53,079 bases of DNA from Cyanobacteria bacterium SZAS LIN-3 (GCA_018266215.1 JAFEAV010000044.1:1-53079), one strand, 5' to 3'. Shown: positions 1-9,665, numbered from the stretch's first letter. Numbers and translations are program-made. Notes: generated from the letters alone by a model not told the origin.

Positions 1-96
1 TTGCGCCCCTCCGCATCCTGCAGCCAAACTGCGTAATCAGGGGAGGTAAGTTTTGTTTATTTATACTATGTCAAATAATAGAAAGCAAAAAACGAT

Positions 97-861
97 TTAC
101 GATGCCAGTTCAAGACTGGCGTGGAGCTGAAAAAAAGCCCCTTCCACCAGCACCGGAACGCTATCGCTATCGTTGAGACCGGCTGCCAGTTCGATGTCCT
201 GGTTGCAACCGGCTTCCAGCAGTTGCCGCCCGGAGGCGCAGTGCCGCAGCAGATGCAGAGCGGCACGACTGAAACTTTCGAAGGCGCAGGCGGCCGCTTG
301 CGCTTCGGGGGAGAGCAGGCCTTTGAGGTAATGGATGATGGCGCCGCCGCCCCACTGGTCCTCCAGCGCCGGGCGCAAATTGCCGTTGCCCCAGGAGTCG
401 CCGGCGGCGATTACAGCTATTTTGGGGCCCAGACTCTGGGCCGCTCGGGCGACGGCGCGGGCGTTGCGCAGGCTGCCGCAGAGTAGGGTTGGTTTTTGTG
501 GTGCGGCGCAGAAGAATTTTTCCGCTTCCAGGCAGAGTGTGGCCCCGTCTTCCGAAGGTAAAACCAGTCTGGTACCGGTTTCTATTGTTAGCAGCGAGCT
601 GGGTGAGAGGGTGTAGCCGCCGATGGCAAAGGGATCGCTGTTGGCTATCAGGGCCTGTCTTGAACGGGCGAAATCCTCGCAGGTGCCGTCGTGGGGGCGG
701 GCCGGGTAGATGGTTGCGCCGCGGGTCAGGGCAATGTCCACGCTGGTGCAAAAGGAAAGCACATCAATGATGATTACGGCGTTGCAGCCGCCGGCCACAT
801 TCTTGAGACCGTCCAGACCCCAGTCGAAGCGCACGTCAAAATCGTCCTGCGAAAAATCCAT
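97..861 (-). CDS. ComB-like 2-phosphosulfolactate phosphatase family protein
   Basis: 254 residues from the ATG at 861; an in-frame TTG four codons upstream is less likely. The N-terminal part has VIIIDVLSFCTS (about residues 30-41), matching the Asp-containing strand of the ComB family. A mid-protein stretch reading AAGDSWGNGNLRPALEDQWG (about 153-172) matches the family hallmark of a PALED loop followed by a small-residue helix (GGGAII). In known members the enzyme removes phosphate from 2-phosphosulfolactate, a Mg-dependent reaction in coenzyme M and sulfolactate metabolism. Bacterial members often have unknown substrates, and no sulfonate genes lie nearby, so the substrate is open. It stands alone, divergent from the ABC transporter, with a 541-base gap between them. 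Family assignment is good; exact function is inferred. Confidence 0.82.
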   Translation of the reverse strand: MDFSQDDFDVRFDWGLDGLKNVAGGCNAVIIIDVLSFCTSVDIALTRGATIYPARPHDGTCEDFARSRQALIANSDPFAIGGYTLSPSSLLTIETGTRLVLPSEDGATLCLEAEKFFCAAPQKPTLLCGSLRNARAVARAAQSLGPKIAVIAAGDSWGNGNLRPALEDQWGGGAIIHYLKGLLSPEAQAAACAFESFSRAALHLLRHCASGRQLLEAGCNQDIELAAGLNDSDSVPVLVEGAFFQLHASLELAS

Positions 862-1402
862 AGTCAGTCTCAAACAAGTGATAAGAAGCTATTCCCAAAA
901 ATTTCGGGGCGGTCACGATTTTTTGCAATCTAAATCTGTTGCAGTTGTCTTTAGAAATCGGTTTTTAAGAGGGCCACGGAGAGGGGTGGCGCGGCTTGCA
1001 CATCTGCGAATGTCCCGGATGACAACCTGGCCGGCCGCCTGTCAAGATCTGACGCCGCTTTTCTTGTCATGGCTCAATTATGTGAAGCCGGGCCCCTTTG
1101 CTCACGTGCACCACCGGCAGTATCGGCGATTTGTCGCGGTTGTCCGGTTGTCGAGAGACTACTGAGGTGAGGGCTTTTATAACTATTTGCAACTGCTTGG
1201 GACGGATCAAAAACTAGAATTCAGCTCCCTCAATAAGAGATCAGTTAGTAGTAAACACTTTCTACCCTTACTCATCGTTCAACTTAAACAAGAAAGCCGT
1301 CATCCCTCGTCTTGAGTTTTTTCTACAGGAACTATTTCTTGTAGATGTTGGCGGTCAATTTTTTGCTAAACGCGCTCTCTGTGTAGAGTTTCAGGAGGGT
1401 AT
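862..1402. other. Divergent intergenic region, no gene seen
   Basis: This gap separates the ComB-like gene (minus) from the ABC transporter (plus). Open frames crossing it have no ribosome site and no recognisable protein. It should hold promoters in both directions. The only clear structure is the hairpin at 1323-1344 and the AGGAGG ribosome site just before 1403. Confidence 0.5.
1323..1344 (+). promoter_or_regulatory. Leader hairpin upstream of ABC transporter
   Basis: CTACAGGAA (1323-1331) pairs with TTCTTGTAG (1336-1344) around a CTAT loop, giving nine pairs including one G-U that exists only in the plus-strand RNA. It lies about 60 bases before the transporter start. It may be an mRNA stability or regulatory element; no ligand or protein is suggested. 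Confidence 0.4.
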
Positions 1403-3094
1403 ATGCAAAACATACCCGGACGACACCCCTCTCTCTTCAAAAGATTCTGCGCCATAGCAAAGCCCTTTTGGGTTTCCCATCTTCGATGGAAAGCCCGGGC
1501 ACTCCTTGCCGGAGTGGTGGCCTTGCTGATTGGCTCTATTTTTCTCAATGTCGTTAACGCTTTTGTTATGGGCAAGTTTATGACTGCCATGCAAGCGCGC
1601 GACATCCCTTTGTTTTACAGGTACCTGGCGCTTTATGCCGGAGTGATTATCGCCGGCACTCCTGTGGTGGTTTTCTACGGCTACCTGCGCACCAAGCTGG
1701 CGCTCGTCTGGCGATCGTGGCTGACAGCCGATTTGACCAGCAGGTACTTGAGCAAACTGGCTTATTACAAACTGGCCGCCGACCCGGAGATCGATAACCC
1801 AGACGAACGCATAACGCAGGACGTGGACACGTTTTGCAATATGACCGTGGGTCTGTCGATTTCGGTTTGCGATGCGCTGTTCACCATATTTTCTTTTGCT
1901 GGTGTGCTCTGGTCCATGTCGATTCCCCTCACTTTCGGCGTGGTCTTGTATGCCATCCTCGGCAGTGTGGTTTCTTTCTGGATCGGCAAGAAGCTTATTC
2001 CGCTTAACTTCCAGCACGTGAAAGCGGAAGCCGATCTGCGTTATTCCGTGGCCGATGTGCGACGTGATTTCGAATCGATTGCTTTCTATCGCGGTGAAAA
2101 GCGGGTGAAGTTGCAGATTCTGCGCAATCTTTCGGTGGCGATGAGAAATCTCAACGGCATCATGAACGTCAACCGCAACATGGGATTCTTTACGCACGGC
2201 TACTACAGTCTTGTGCCGATCATTCCCCTGGCCATTGTTGCGCCGCTCTACTTCGCTTATCACATGGAGTTTGGTGACCTGACCCGGGCCAGCATTGCCT
2301 TCGGCAATATCTTTGCCGGCATGAGTTTGCTGGTGTCGCAGTTTGGCGCGCTCAGTGCTTTTGCGGCGAATATAACGCGCCTCGGATCTTTCATCGAAGC
2401 TCTGCAGAAGTACACCGCCCCACCGGTCGAAGGTGCCAATGTGATCGAGCTGGTCCCGGCGGAATATCTGGCCGCCGAAATGGTCAGTGTCTCTACCCCG
2501 GATGGCTCGCGCAGCCTCGTCAATGATCTCAATTTTCGCGTAGACCCGGGCTCCAGTCTCATGATCATGGGACCAAGCGGGGCCGGCAAGTCTTCGATAT
2601 TGAGGGCGCTGGCGGGGATCTGGACTGTCGGTAGCGGCAGAGTCTATCGACCGGATCCCGGTGAGACGATGTTCCTGCCCCAGAGGCCGCATGTGCCGTC
2701 CAGCACCCTGCGCACAGCTCTCTGCTATCCGCGTACCATGACCTGTGCTACCGACAGTCACCTGCTGGCGCTTCTGCAACTGGTCAAGCTGGAGGAATTG
2801 CATGAGCGCTACGGGCTCGACAGCGAGCAAAACTGGCGTGATGTGCTCTCCCTCGGTCAGCAGCAAAAGTTGAGCTTCGCTCGTTTGCTCCTGCACCGCC
2901 CCAAGTACGCCATCCTGGACGAAGCTACTTCAGCGCTCGACGATGACAGCGAGCGCAACTTGTATCAGGTGCTCAAGGCCACCGGTACGACTCTTGTCAG
3001 TGTTGGACACCGCAAGAGTCTGCTCGCCCACCACGAGCGTCTGCTTTCTATCGCTGGAGACGGCTCCTGGACTCTTTCCGAGACCAGGGAGTAG
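1403..3094 (+). CDS. SbmA/BacA-type ABC transporter, fused permease-ATPase
   Basis: 563 residues, starting after a strong AGGAGG site five bases upstream. The N-terminal two thirds is a six-helix membrane domain of the ABC_membrane_2 (SbmA/BacA, YddA) type. The C-terminal third is an ATPase with Walker A GPSGAGKSS near residue 390, signature LSLGQQQKLSFAR near 482, Walker B YAILDEATSALD near 501 and the switch His in VGHRKS near 532. The LSLGQQQ signature is typical of the YddA/ABCD branch. Relatives move peptides, vitamin B12 or acyl-CoA; SbmA/BacA itself imports peptides and lacks the ATPase. Being first in a run of sugar-hydrolase genes suggests possible co-regulation with them, but a sugar substrate is not shown by the sequence. 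Confidence 0.88.
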   Translation: MQNIPGRHPSLFKRFCAIAKPFWVSHLRWKARALLAGVVALLIGSIFLNVVNAFVMGKFMTAMQARDIPLFYRYLALYAGVIIAGTPVVVFYGYLRTKLALVWRSWLTADLTSRYLSKLAYYKLAADPEIDNPDERITQDVDTFCNMTVGLSISVCDALFTIFSFAGVLWSMSIPLTFGVVLYAILGSVVSFWIGKKLIPLNFQHVKAEADLRYSVADVRRDFESIAFYRGEKRVKLQILRNLSVAMRNLNGIMNVNRNMGFFTHGYYSLVPIIPLAIVAPLYFAYHMEFGDLTRASIAFGNIFAGMSLLVSQFGALSAFAANITRLGSFIEALQKYTAPPVEGANVIELVPAEYLAAEMVSVSTPDGSRSLVNDLNFRVDPGSSLMIMGPSGAGKSSILRALAGIWTVGSGRVYRPDPGETMFLPQRPHVPSSTLRTALCYPRTMTCATDSHLLALLQLVKLEELHERYGLDSEQNWRDVLSLGQQQKLSFARLLLHRPKYAILDEATSALDDDSERNLYQVLKATGTTLVSVGHRKSLLAHHERLLSIAGDGSWTLSETRE

Positions 3095-3190
3095 TCGCCG
3101 GCCAAATTTTACTTTTAGCAGCCGAGCCGACGGCAGGGGAATGAGCCCTTGCCGCTGGGTGCTCAGGCGTAAAACATAAATGAGATTGCT

Positions 3191-4579
3191 ATGCGATCGC
3201 CACTCAAATCCGCCCGGGATGCCTTTCTCAGCATGGACGATGTGCTCATGCTGGAGCGGGTGCAAAGGGCTCACTTCCAATTCTTCGTTGACAATCAGGG
3301 CAAGAACACCGGGCTCATCCTCGACCGTTCCCGCCCCAATTCTCCTGCCACCATTGCTGGTGTTGGTTTCGCCCTGCCGTCCTATGCCCTCGCCGCCGAG
3401 CGGCAGTGGATCAGTCGCGACGAAGCCGCCGCCTATACTCTGAAAGTGCTCAAGGTGCTTTTCGAGGCGCCCCAGGGTGATGCACCCTCGGGGACGAGCG
3501 GCCAGCACGGCTATTTCTATCACTTCCTGGATCCGGACACAGGGCTGCGGGCGACCGCCCCCAGGTTCTGGAACAGTGAACTCTCTTCCATAGACACCGC
3601 CCTGCTGATGGCCGGCGTCACCTTCGCCGCCAACTACTGGAAGGGCGACCCTTCAGCCTCGGGCAAGCAAATCGTCAAGCTGGCCCGGGCCCTTTACGAA
3701 CGCGTGGAGTGGGACTGGCTGCTCAAGGACAGTGGTCTGATCGGACATGGCTGGACGCCCGAGAACGGCTTCATCCCCAATGTCTATTCGGGCTACAGCG
3801 AAGCCCTTTTGCTCTATGTCCTGGCCATCGGTTCGCCGACGCACCCTGTGCCGGCTGCTTCCTGGCAGGTCTTCATGGGCAGGGACAAACTCACGACTTA
3901 TCGTGATGAGTCCTACATCGCCATGCCCGGTACGCCCCTGTTTTGCTACCAGTATCCGCACTGCTTCATTGACTTCATGGGCATCCGCGACGATCTCGGC
4001 CGCCGCGATGGACTCGATTATTTCGAGAACAGCAGGCGCGCGACCGTGGCGCAGTTCAATTACGCCCAGGAAAACCCCCGCGGCTTTGTCGGCTACGGCG
4101 GCTTCGATTGGGGGCTGACGGCCTGCGACGGTCCCGGCGACAAGGTGATTGTAGTCAACGGTGTGGAGCGTAAGTTTCACTGGTACATGGAGCGCGGTGC
4201 TCCCTTTGGCGCAGACGACGGCACGATTGCCCCGACTGCGGCCATCAGTTCCCTGCCTTATGCACCGCATCTGGTGCTGCCCACCATCCGCCACTGGTTG
4301 CAGAACCGGCCGGAGCTGTTTAACAGCCAGGGTTTCACCGATGCTTTCAATCCCACTTTTGATGTCACAAGGCCCTCGGGCTGGGTGGACAGTGATCGTG
4401 TGGCCATCGATCAGGGGCCGGTGGTGCTCATGATTGAAAACTATCGCTCGGGCTTCATGTGGAACCACATGAAGAACAGCGACTATCTCAGGCGCGGTTT
4501 GCGGCTGGCCGGCTTCAAGGGCGGCTGGTTGACTGGCCGCAGGGCTAAAACCAGCAAGACCAAATCGAGGGTCAAGTAA
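3191..4579 (+). CDS. Glycoamylase-like (glucoamylase family) protein
   Basis: 462 residues. The N-terminal helix MLERVQRAHFQFFVDN followed by TGLILDRSRPNSPATIAGVG (about residues 20-60) is the hallmark of the glycoamylase-like domain (PF10091 type), found alone and at the C-terminus of beta-1,2-glucan synthases. Further family-like blocks are the FYHFLDPDTG strand near 110 and the C-terminal IDQGPVVLMIENYRSGFMW near 405-423. No signal peptide, so a cytoplasmic role on an oligo- or polyglucan is likely. The first ATG has a poor ribosome site; the ATG at 3233 is an alternative start. The stop is directly followed by the GH1 start codon, so the two are translationally linked. Linkage specificity cannot be told. 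Confidence 0.8.
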   Translation: MRSPLKSARDAFLSMDDVLMLERVQRAHFQFFVDNQGKNTGLILDRSRPNSPATIAGVGFALPSYALAAERQWISRDEAAAYTLKVLKVLFEAPQGDAPSGTSGQHGYFYHFLDPDTGLRATAPRFWNSELSSIDTALLMAGVTFAANYWKGDPSASGKQIVKLARALYERVEWDWLLKDSGLIGHGWTPENGFIPNVYSGYSEALLLYVLAIGSPTHPVPAASWQVFMGRDKLTTYRDESYIAMPGTPLFCYQYPHCFIDFMGIRDDLGRRDGLDYFENSRRATVAQFNYAQENPRGFVGYGGFDWGLTACDGPGDKVIVVNGVERKFHWYMERGAPFGADDGTIAPTAAISSLPYAPHLVLPTIRHWLQNRPELFNSQGFTDAFNPTFDVTRPSGWVDSDRVAIDQGPVVLMIENYRSGFMWNHMKNSDYLRRGLRLAGFKGGWLTGRRAKTSKTKSRVK

Positions 4580-5947
4580 ATGAAACCCAAGAAACACAAA
4601 CTTCCAAAGTTCTCTGCACCTGTTCGCAAAATGGCTTTGCGCAAAGGATTCACCTGGGGTGCGTCCACCTCGGCCTACCAGATCGAAGGGGCCACCGGTC
4701 CGGAATACGGACGCGGTCCCTCGATCTGGGAGAAATACTTCGCGCAGCGTCCCCATCTCGATCATGGCGAAGTGGCCTGTGGTCACTATGAGCGCATGAA
4801 AGAGGACGTGCAGATGATGAAGCGCATGGGTCTCAAGGCCTATCGCTTCTCCATCGCCTGGCCGCGTGTCATGCCCGAGGGGTATGGCCGGGTCAACGAG
4901 CAGGGACTGGCCTTCTATGACAGCCTGATCGACGAGCTCCTGGCGGCCGGCATCGAGCCCTATGTCACGCTCTATCACTGGGACCTGCCCCTGGCCCTGG
5001 GTGAGATCGGCGGCTGGACCAATCGCGAGGTCTGCTACCGCTTCGCCGACTATGCGGCGCTTTGCGTCAAGCGTTTCGGCGACCGCGTGAAAAACTGGGC
5101 TACCTTCAATGAGCCGGAGGTGATCGTGGCCGGATACATCGGCGACGGTCTGGCTCCCGGTCTCAGCAATCCGAAGTTGCGAGTGGCCGTCGGTCATCAT
5201 CTGATGGTGGCCCATGGTCTGGCTCTGCGCGCCATGCGCGAAATCAACAGCGAGATCAAGGTGGGCATCGTGCTCAACCTGGTCCCCTGCGAAGCGTCGG
5301 ACGGTGAGAACGCGGAGGCCGTCAAGGCTGCGCGCACCCTCTGGCAGCGCAACTACGCCTGGTATCTCGACGGCCTGTTCAAGGCTCGTTATCCGGATGT
5401 CGTCCTGCAGGAAGCGAAGGAGAATGAATTTTCCTTCGAGCCGGGCGACATGGCTCTGATCAGTCAGAAGCTGGACATGCTCGGCATCAACTGGTACCTG
5501 CGGCTGGTCGTCAACGAAAAAGGCGAAGTAGTGCCTGTGCCCGGTGCCAGGACGACGCAGATGGGCTGGGAGATCAATCCCCGGGCTCTGAGCCGCATGC
5601 TCAAGGGCATGCAGTCCGAGTACAGGGACCTGCCGCCCATTTACATCACTGAAAACGGTGCCGCTATCGACGACGTCGTCAGTGCCGACGGACAGGTGCA
5701 CGACCCGGTGCGCACCAGCTACATCTATGAGCACCTCTGTGCTCTGGAAAAGGCCAGCAAGCGTGGCATGGATATCCGCGGCTATTTCGCCTGGAGTCTG
5801 ATGGACAACCTGGAATGGTCGCTTGGTTATGGCAAGACCTTCGGCATCGTGCAAGTTGACCGCCGGACGCTCAAGCGTACGGTCAAGGACAGCGGGCTCT
5901 GGTACTCGCAGTTGATCAAGCGAAACAGCAAGAAGAAGGTCGGCTAA
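4580..5947 (+). CDS. GH1 beta-glucosidase
   Basis: 455 residues, a normal length for glycoside hydrolase family 1. The family start signature GFTWGASTSAYQIEGA is at residues 23-38. The acid/base glutamate lies in TFNEPEV near residue 178 and the nucleophile in YITENGAA near 357. A late aglycone-side block reading YFAWSLMDNLEWSLGYGKTF completes the family pattern. It retains both catalytic residues and should hydrolyse terminal beta-D-glucosyl residues, perhaps beta-galactosyl as well. A basic N-terminal extension of about 20 residues is not a signal peptide, so the enzyme is cytoplasmic. The ATG abuts the stop of the glycoamylase gene, so the two are co-expressed. Confidence 0.95.
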   Translation: MKPKKHKLPKFSAPVRKMALRKGFTWGASTSAYQIEGATGPEYGRGPSIWEKYFAQRPHLDHGEVACGHYERMKEDVQMMKRMGLKAYRFSIAWPRVMPEGYGRVNEQGLAFYDSLIDELLAAGIEPYVTLYHWDLPLALGEIGGWTNREVCYRFADYAALCVKRFGDRVKNWATFNEPEVIVAGYIGDGLAPGLSNPKLRVAVGHHLMVAHGLALRAMREINSEIKVGIVLNLVPCEASDGENAEAVKAARTLWQRNYAWYLDGLFKARYPDVVLQEAKENEFSFEPGDMALISQKLDMLGINWYLRLVVNEKGEVVPVPGARTTQMGWEINPRALSRMLKGMQSEYRDLPPIYITENGAAIDDVVSADGQVHDPVRTSYIYEHLCALEKASKRGMDIRGYFAWSLMDNLEWSLGYGKTFGIVQVDRRTLKRTVKDSGLWYSQLIKRNSKKKVG

Positions 5948-5962
5948 ACGCAGGAAAAATCA

Positions 5963-8900
5963 ATGCAATACGATCTGCATGCAACTGACATAACACTCTT
6001 CGCCAGTGACGGCGTACGTGCCCAACTGACCAGGGTTTCGCCGTCCTTTGCCGGGGCCAGGTCTCAGGCCGGCGTCCTCAGACTCGACTATGAGTTTAAG
6101 GGCGCCGGTCATGCGCTCATCCGTGTGCCGGTGTCTCTCACCCTTGCACCAAACTACGTCTTCCGCTTCCGCATCAAGGGCTCGGCTCCGGCCAATACCC
6201 TGGAATTCAAATGTGTCGATGCCACCGCCGATGGTGAAAACGTCTGGTGGGTCAATCGGCCGAATTTCAAGGTTACGTCGCGCTGGCAGACGATGCCCAA
6301 CAAGAAGCGGCATTTTACCTATGCCTGGGGGCCGGTCAACGCGCCCCTGGGTAAGGTCTCCTTTGTTGAGTTGACCGTTTCTGCTACTGCCGGCGGCAAG
6401 GGGACGGTGTATTTTTCGGATCTGTCTTACGAGCCCCTGGCCGATGAGAGTGTGCAGTCCGAGAGCGTCAGCTTCCGGGCCTCATCGGCAAAAGCGCGGG
6501 CCGCCTCTCTCGCTCGGACTCCGGCTCAGGCACATGATGGATGGCGCAGCAGCTCCGGCGAGCGGCAATACCTTTATCTGGACTTTGCCCGGCTGCGTGA
6601 ATTCGATGGTCTGGTAGTCGACTTCGGTGATGATTTTGCCGTCGATTGCGACGTGCAGGCGAGCAATAAATCGGGCGCAGGCAAGAAGACCTGGCGTACG
6701 ATTGCCACTGTTCGTGGTGGCGCTCGGCGGCGTCAATACCACGCTCTGCCCGAGAGCGAGGCGGCGGCTTTGCGACTGGCTTTCAAACGTTCGGTCAATG
6801 GTCGCGGCTATCATGTGCGCTCGGTGAGGGTGCAGGCCACCGGTTTTGCCGCAACGACAAGCAAGTTTTTCATGGCCGTGGCCGCCGATCTCGATCTGCG
6901 CCGCGGATTTATGCCTCGCTATTTCCACAATGAGCAATCATTCTGGACTGTGGTGGGCGTCAGCGGCGGCCGGGAAAAGGCGATCATTAACGAGGAGGGC
7001 ATGATTGAACCGGCTCTGGAAGCGCCTTCGCTTGAGCCGTTTCTCTATGTGGAAGGGGCGAATGGAGAGCCGGGCGCTGAGGGGAAATTGCTCACCTGGG
7101 CCGACGGTGCTCACAGTCATAGCCTGGTGGACGGTTATTTGCCCATGCCCATCGTCCTCAGGCAGCACCGGCAATATGGTCTTGAGCTCAAAGTGGAAGC
7201 CCTGGCCCAGGGTGAATCGGATGCTTCGACGCTCTATGCCCGTTACACCGTCAGGAACTGCGGCCAGGTCCCGCGCCGCGGTTCTTTCTATGTCGCTCTG
7301 CGGCACTATCAGGTTAATCCTACCTGGCAGTTTCTCAACACCCCGGGTGGTTTCACCCCGGTGAAATCACTGCGCGCCCACGCCGGTTGTCTGGCTGTGA
7401 CTGTTAACGACGCCCAGGAGATTTTTCCCCTGACGCCGCCGCGGGCCTTTGGCGCGACTCGTTTCAGCCAGGGAGACATCGTTGAGCATCTGGCCCGGGG
7501 TCGGCTGCCTCATCGCCATAGTCTTGAAGACCTCGCTCGCGACAGGCTCTGCGCCGAGCGAGAACTGTCCATCGAGGACCTTGACGGTTATTGCTCTGGG
7601 GCGCTGGAGTATGGATTCAATCTGGCGCCCGGTCGTGAAACCAGCTTTGTGCTGGCGCTTCCGTATAATAAGAAGAGCAAGGTTAAGCCTTTCACCTGGG
7701 CCCGGGCCGAAGCTATTCGTGAGTGGAACAGGACCTTGCAATCGGTGGACTTCGACCTGCCGGCTTATCCTCAGCTGGTCGATACGATCAAGAGTCAGCT
7801 GGCCTACATCCTGGTAAACCGCGATGGGGTTGCCTTGCAACCGGGGTCGCGCTGCTATCGTCGTACCTGGATCCGTGACGGATCGCTCACCAGTGAAGCC
7901 CTGCTGCAACTCGGCCTGAAGAGCGAGGTGCGGGACTTTATTGAATGGTTCGCGCCCTTCCAGTATGAGGACGGTAAGGTGCCTTGTTGCGTGGACAAAC
8001 GCGGGGCTGACCCCACACCGGAGCATGACAGCCACGGCGAATTTATCTATCTGGTGGTGGAGTACTACCGCTACAGCAAGGACAGAGAGTTTTTGCGGCG
8101 ACTTTTTCCGCGCTTGCTCAAGGCGGTCGAATATATCGACAAACTGCGCCGCCAGCGGCTCACCGCCGAGTATGCCGCTGCCGGTGATCGGGGACATCTG
8201 CGCGGATTGATGCCCGAGAGCATCAGTCACGAGGGTTACTCGGCCAAGCCGGCGCACTCGTACTGGGATGACCTCTTCGCTCTCAAAGGCCTGGAGGACG
8301 CCCTTTTTGCCGCGCGCGAGCTGGGTGAGGCGGAGGGCGACCTTGCCACCATCCATGATGACTTCCGTCGGGACCTGTTGGCCTCGATGCGAGCCTCGAT
8401 GGCCAGGTGGCAAATTGACTTTATCCCCGGGGCGGCCGACCGTGGTGATTTCGACGCCACTTCCACCACTATCGCTCTGGATCCCTGTGATCTCAGTGCT
8501 GATCTGCCCGCCGAGCTGGCTTCCACCTTTGAAGCCTACTGGCGCTATTTCGAGCGCCGGCGCAAGGGTGAGGTGGAGTGGGAGGCCTATACGCCCTATG
8601 AATGGCGAGTGGTGAGCACTCTTGCCCGCCTGGGTAAGATCGAGCGCGCTCATCAAGCTCTGGCCTACTTTATGGCTGACAGACGACCGGCGGGCTGGAA
8701 TCACTGGGCCGAGGTCGTCTTTAAGGACCCGCTCACTCCGCGCTTCATCGGCGACGCACCGCATGGCTGGGTGGGGTCGGACTTTCTGCGCGCCGTGCGT
8801 ACCCTCTTCGTTTACGAAAAACCACAGGCACTGGTGGTCGGCTCCGGTCTGCCGCTGGCCTGGCTCAATGCCGGTTTGACCATCCGCAATCTGGCTACCG

Positions 8901-9082
8901 AGCATGGCACACTCTCTCTTTCGGTGCGGCGCAACGGCGACAGCCTCAGCTATCGCGTTGAAGGTGATATCGCCGTGCCGGTGGAGCTTGTGCTGCCAGT
9001 TTCGCTCCGGCCCGACGACGACGAGCGACGTACCGTCGTTGTCGCTTCACTGCCGGCGGTCATCGACTGCCAACTGAAATAA
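5963..9082 (+). CDS. Discoidin-domain glycosidase, (alpha/alpha)6 GH15-like
   Basis: 1039 residues, 15 bases after the GH1 gene. Residues about 1-150 form a beta-sandwich resembling carbohydrate-binding modules; about 160-290 resemble an F5/8 type C (discoidin) domain ending in RGYHVRSVRVQATGF. The rest looks like a beta-sandwich plus an (alpha/alpha)6 barrel. RTWIRDGSLTSEALLQLG near residue 635 matches the substrate-binding helix of GH15-like and glycogen-debranching enzymes, and acidic residues in WDDLFALKGLEDA and WNHWAEVVF follow in the expected order. No signal peptide. It probably cleaves or debranches glucan, acting with the two preceding enzymes. The family number is not certain; GH15, GH63 or GH78-like clans are possible. 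Confidence 0.7.
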   Translation: MQYDLHATDITLFASDGVRAQLTRVSPSFAGARSQAGVLRLDYEFKGAGHALIRVPVSLTLAPNYVFRFRIKGSAPANTLEFKCVDATADGENVWWVNRPNFKVTSRWQTMPNKKRHFTYAWGPVNAPLGKVSFVELTVSATAGGKGTVYFSDLSYEPLADESVQSESVSFRASSAKARAASLARTPAQAHDGWRSSSGERQYLYLDFARLREFDGLVVDFGDDFAVDCDVQASNKSGAGKKTWRTIATVRGGARRRQYHALPESEAAALRLAFKRSVNGRGYHVRSVRVQATGFAATTSKFFMAVAADLDLRRGFMPRYFHNEQSFWTVVGVSGGREKAIINEEGMIEPALEAPSLEPFLYVEGANGEPGAEGKLLTWADGAHSHSLVDGYLPMPIVLRQHRQYGLELKVEALAQGESDASTLYARYTVRNCGQVPRRGSFYVALRHYQVNPTWQFLNTPGGFTPVKSLRAHAGCLAVTVNDAQEIFPLTPPRAFGATRFSQGDIVEHLARGRLPHRHSLEDLARDRLCAERELSIEDLDGYCSGALEYGFNLAPGRETSFVLALPYNKKSKVKPFTWARAEAIREWNRTLQSVDFDLPAYPQLVDTIKSQLAYILVNRDGVALQPGSRCYRRTWIRDGSLTSEALLQLGLKSEVRDFIEWFAPFQYEDGKVPCCVDKRGADPTPEHDSHGEFIYLVVEYYRYSKDREFLRRLFPRLLKAVEYIDKLRRQRLTAEYAAAGDRGHLRGLMPESISHEGYSAKPAHSYWDDLFALKGLEDALFAARELGEAEGDLATIHDDFRRDLLASMRASMARWQIDFIPGAADRGDFDATSTTIALDPCDLSADLPAELASTFEAYWRYFERRRKGEVEWEAYTPYEWRVVSTLARLGKIERAHQALAYFMADRRPAGWNHWAEVVFKDPLTPRFIGDAPHGWVGSDFLRAVRTLFVYEKPQALVVGSGLPLAWLNAGLTIRNLATEHGTLSLSVRRNGDSLSYRVEGDIAVPVELVLPVSLRPDDDERRTVVVASLPAVIDCQLK

Positions 9083-9090
9083 GGAAGAAA

Positions 9091-9498
9091 ATGACTATCA
9101 CAACCCTTGCTCTGATCCTGCTTTTCCTGCAGGTGGGGCTGCTTTTTGCCACCCTCTATCTGCGTTACCTGGGTAACAGGGATCTCTTCAAAACCGACCG
9201 CAAGCTTGAACCGGTGCGGAGCAGGAACCGCTTCTTCGGCGCCTTCTCCGGGTTCTACGACCGGCTCGACCGCATTCCACTTTTGCGGCGCAGCGGCACC
9301 GCCAACGAGTTTGACCTCCTCAAGGCCATGCTCTTGACGGTGGTGCCGGTCTTCCTGCTCGAGCTGCTCGTGCATCGTCCCAGCGCTCTGGTTGCGCTGG
9401 TGGCCGGCAACGTTTTGCTGCTTCTGATCAATGCCGTTTTGCTGGCCCATCCCTCGCTCAAGCGCGGTGCGGACAAGCTTGGCGGCCGACGTAAGTAA
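9091..9498 (+). CDS. Small membrane protein of unknown function
   Basis: 135 residues, 8 bases after the glycosidase and followed by a strong terminator, so it is the last gene of the sugar block. Three hydrophobic segments are visible, at about residues 5-25, 82-96 and 99-118, separated by a basic loop (DRKLEPVRSRNR) and ending in a basic tail (KRGADKLGGRRK). No family recognised. It could be an anchor or a small accessory of the ABC transporter, but this is only positional inference. Confidence 0.6.
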   Translation: MTITTLALILLFLQVGLLFATLYLRYLGNRDLFKTDRKLEPVRSRNRFFGAFSGFYDRLDRIPLLRRSGTANEFDLLKAMLLTVVPVFLLELLVHRPSALVALVAGNVLLLLINAVLLAHPSLKRGADKLGGRRK

Positions 9499-9524
9499 AG
9501 GCTTAAGACAACTTTGATTCGACT

Positions 9525-9563
9525 GCGAGGGTTGGTGCGCTCCTGCGCCAACCCTCGCTTCTT
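9525..9563 (+). terminator. Rho-independent terminator of the sugar block
   Basis: GCGAGGGTTGG (from 9525) pairs with CCAACCCTCGC (ending 9558), extended by a few inner pairs around a short CTCC loop, then TTCTTTC. A long stem followed by a U-rich run ends the transcript that starts with the ABC transporter. Confidence 0.8.
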
Positions 9564-9635
9564 TCGGCTCTCTAAAAACCGGTTTTTTACGATAGCATAT
9601 AGCACAAATTAAGGCCTGTCAGCGGCCAGGTTCGC

Positions 9636-9641
9636 TATAAT
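9636..9641 (+). promoter_or_regulatory. Possible -10 box of PAP2-TPR operon
   Basis: A perfect TATAAT lies 24 bases before the PAP2 start codon and directly downstream of the preceding terminator, where a new promoter is expected. No convincing -35 box is seen at 17 bases, so the call rests on position and the -10 match alone. Confidence 0.4.
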
Positions 9642-9665
9642 CGCGATAGGTTTCAGCGGTGCCCC

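Noticed and set aside
1391..5854. Long minus-strand open frames opposite the ABC, glycoamylase and GH1 genes
   Set aside because: The plus-strand genes show intact catalytic motifs; the antisense frames do not resemble proteins.
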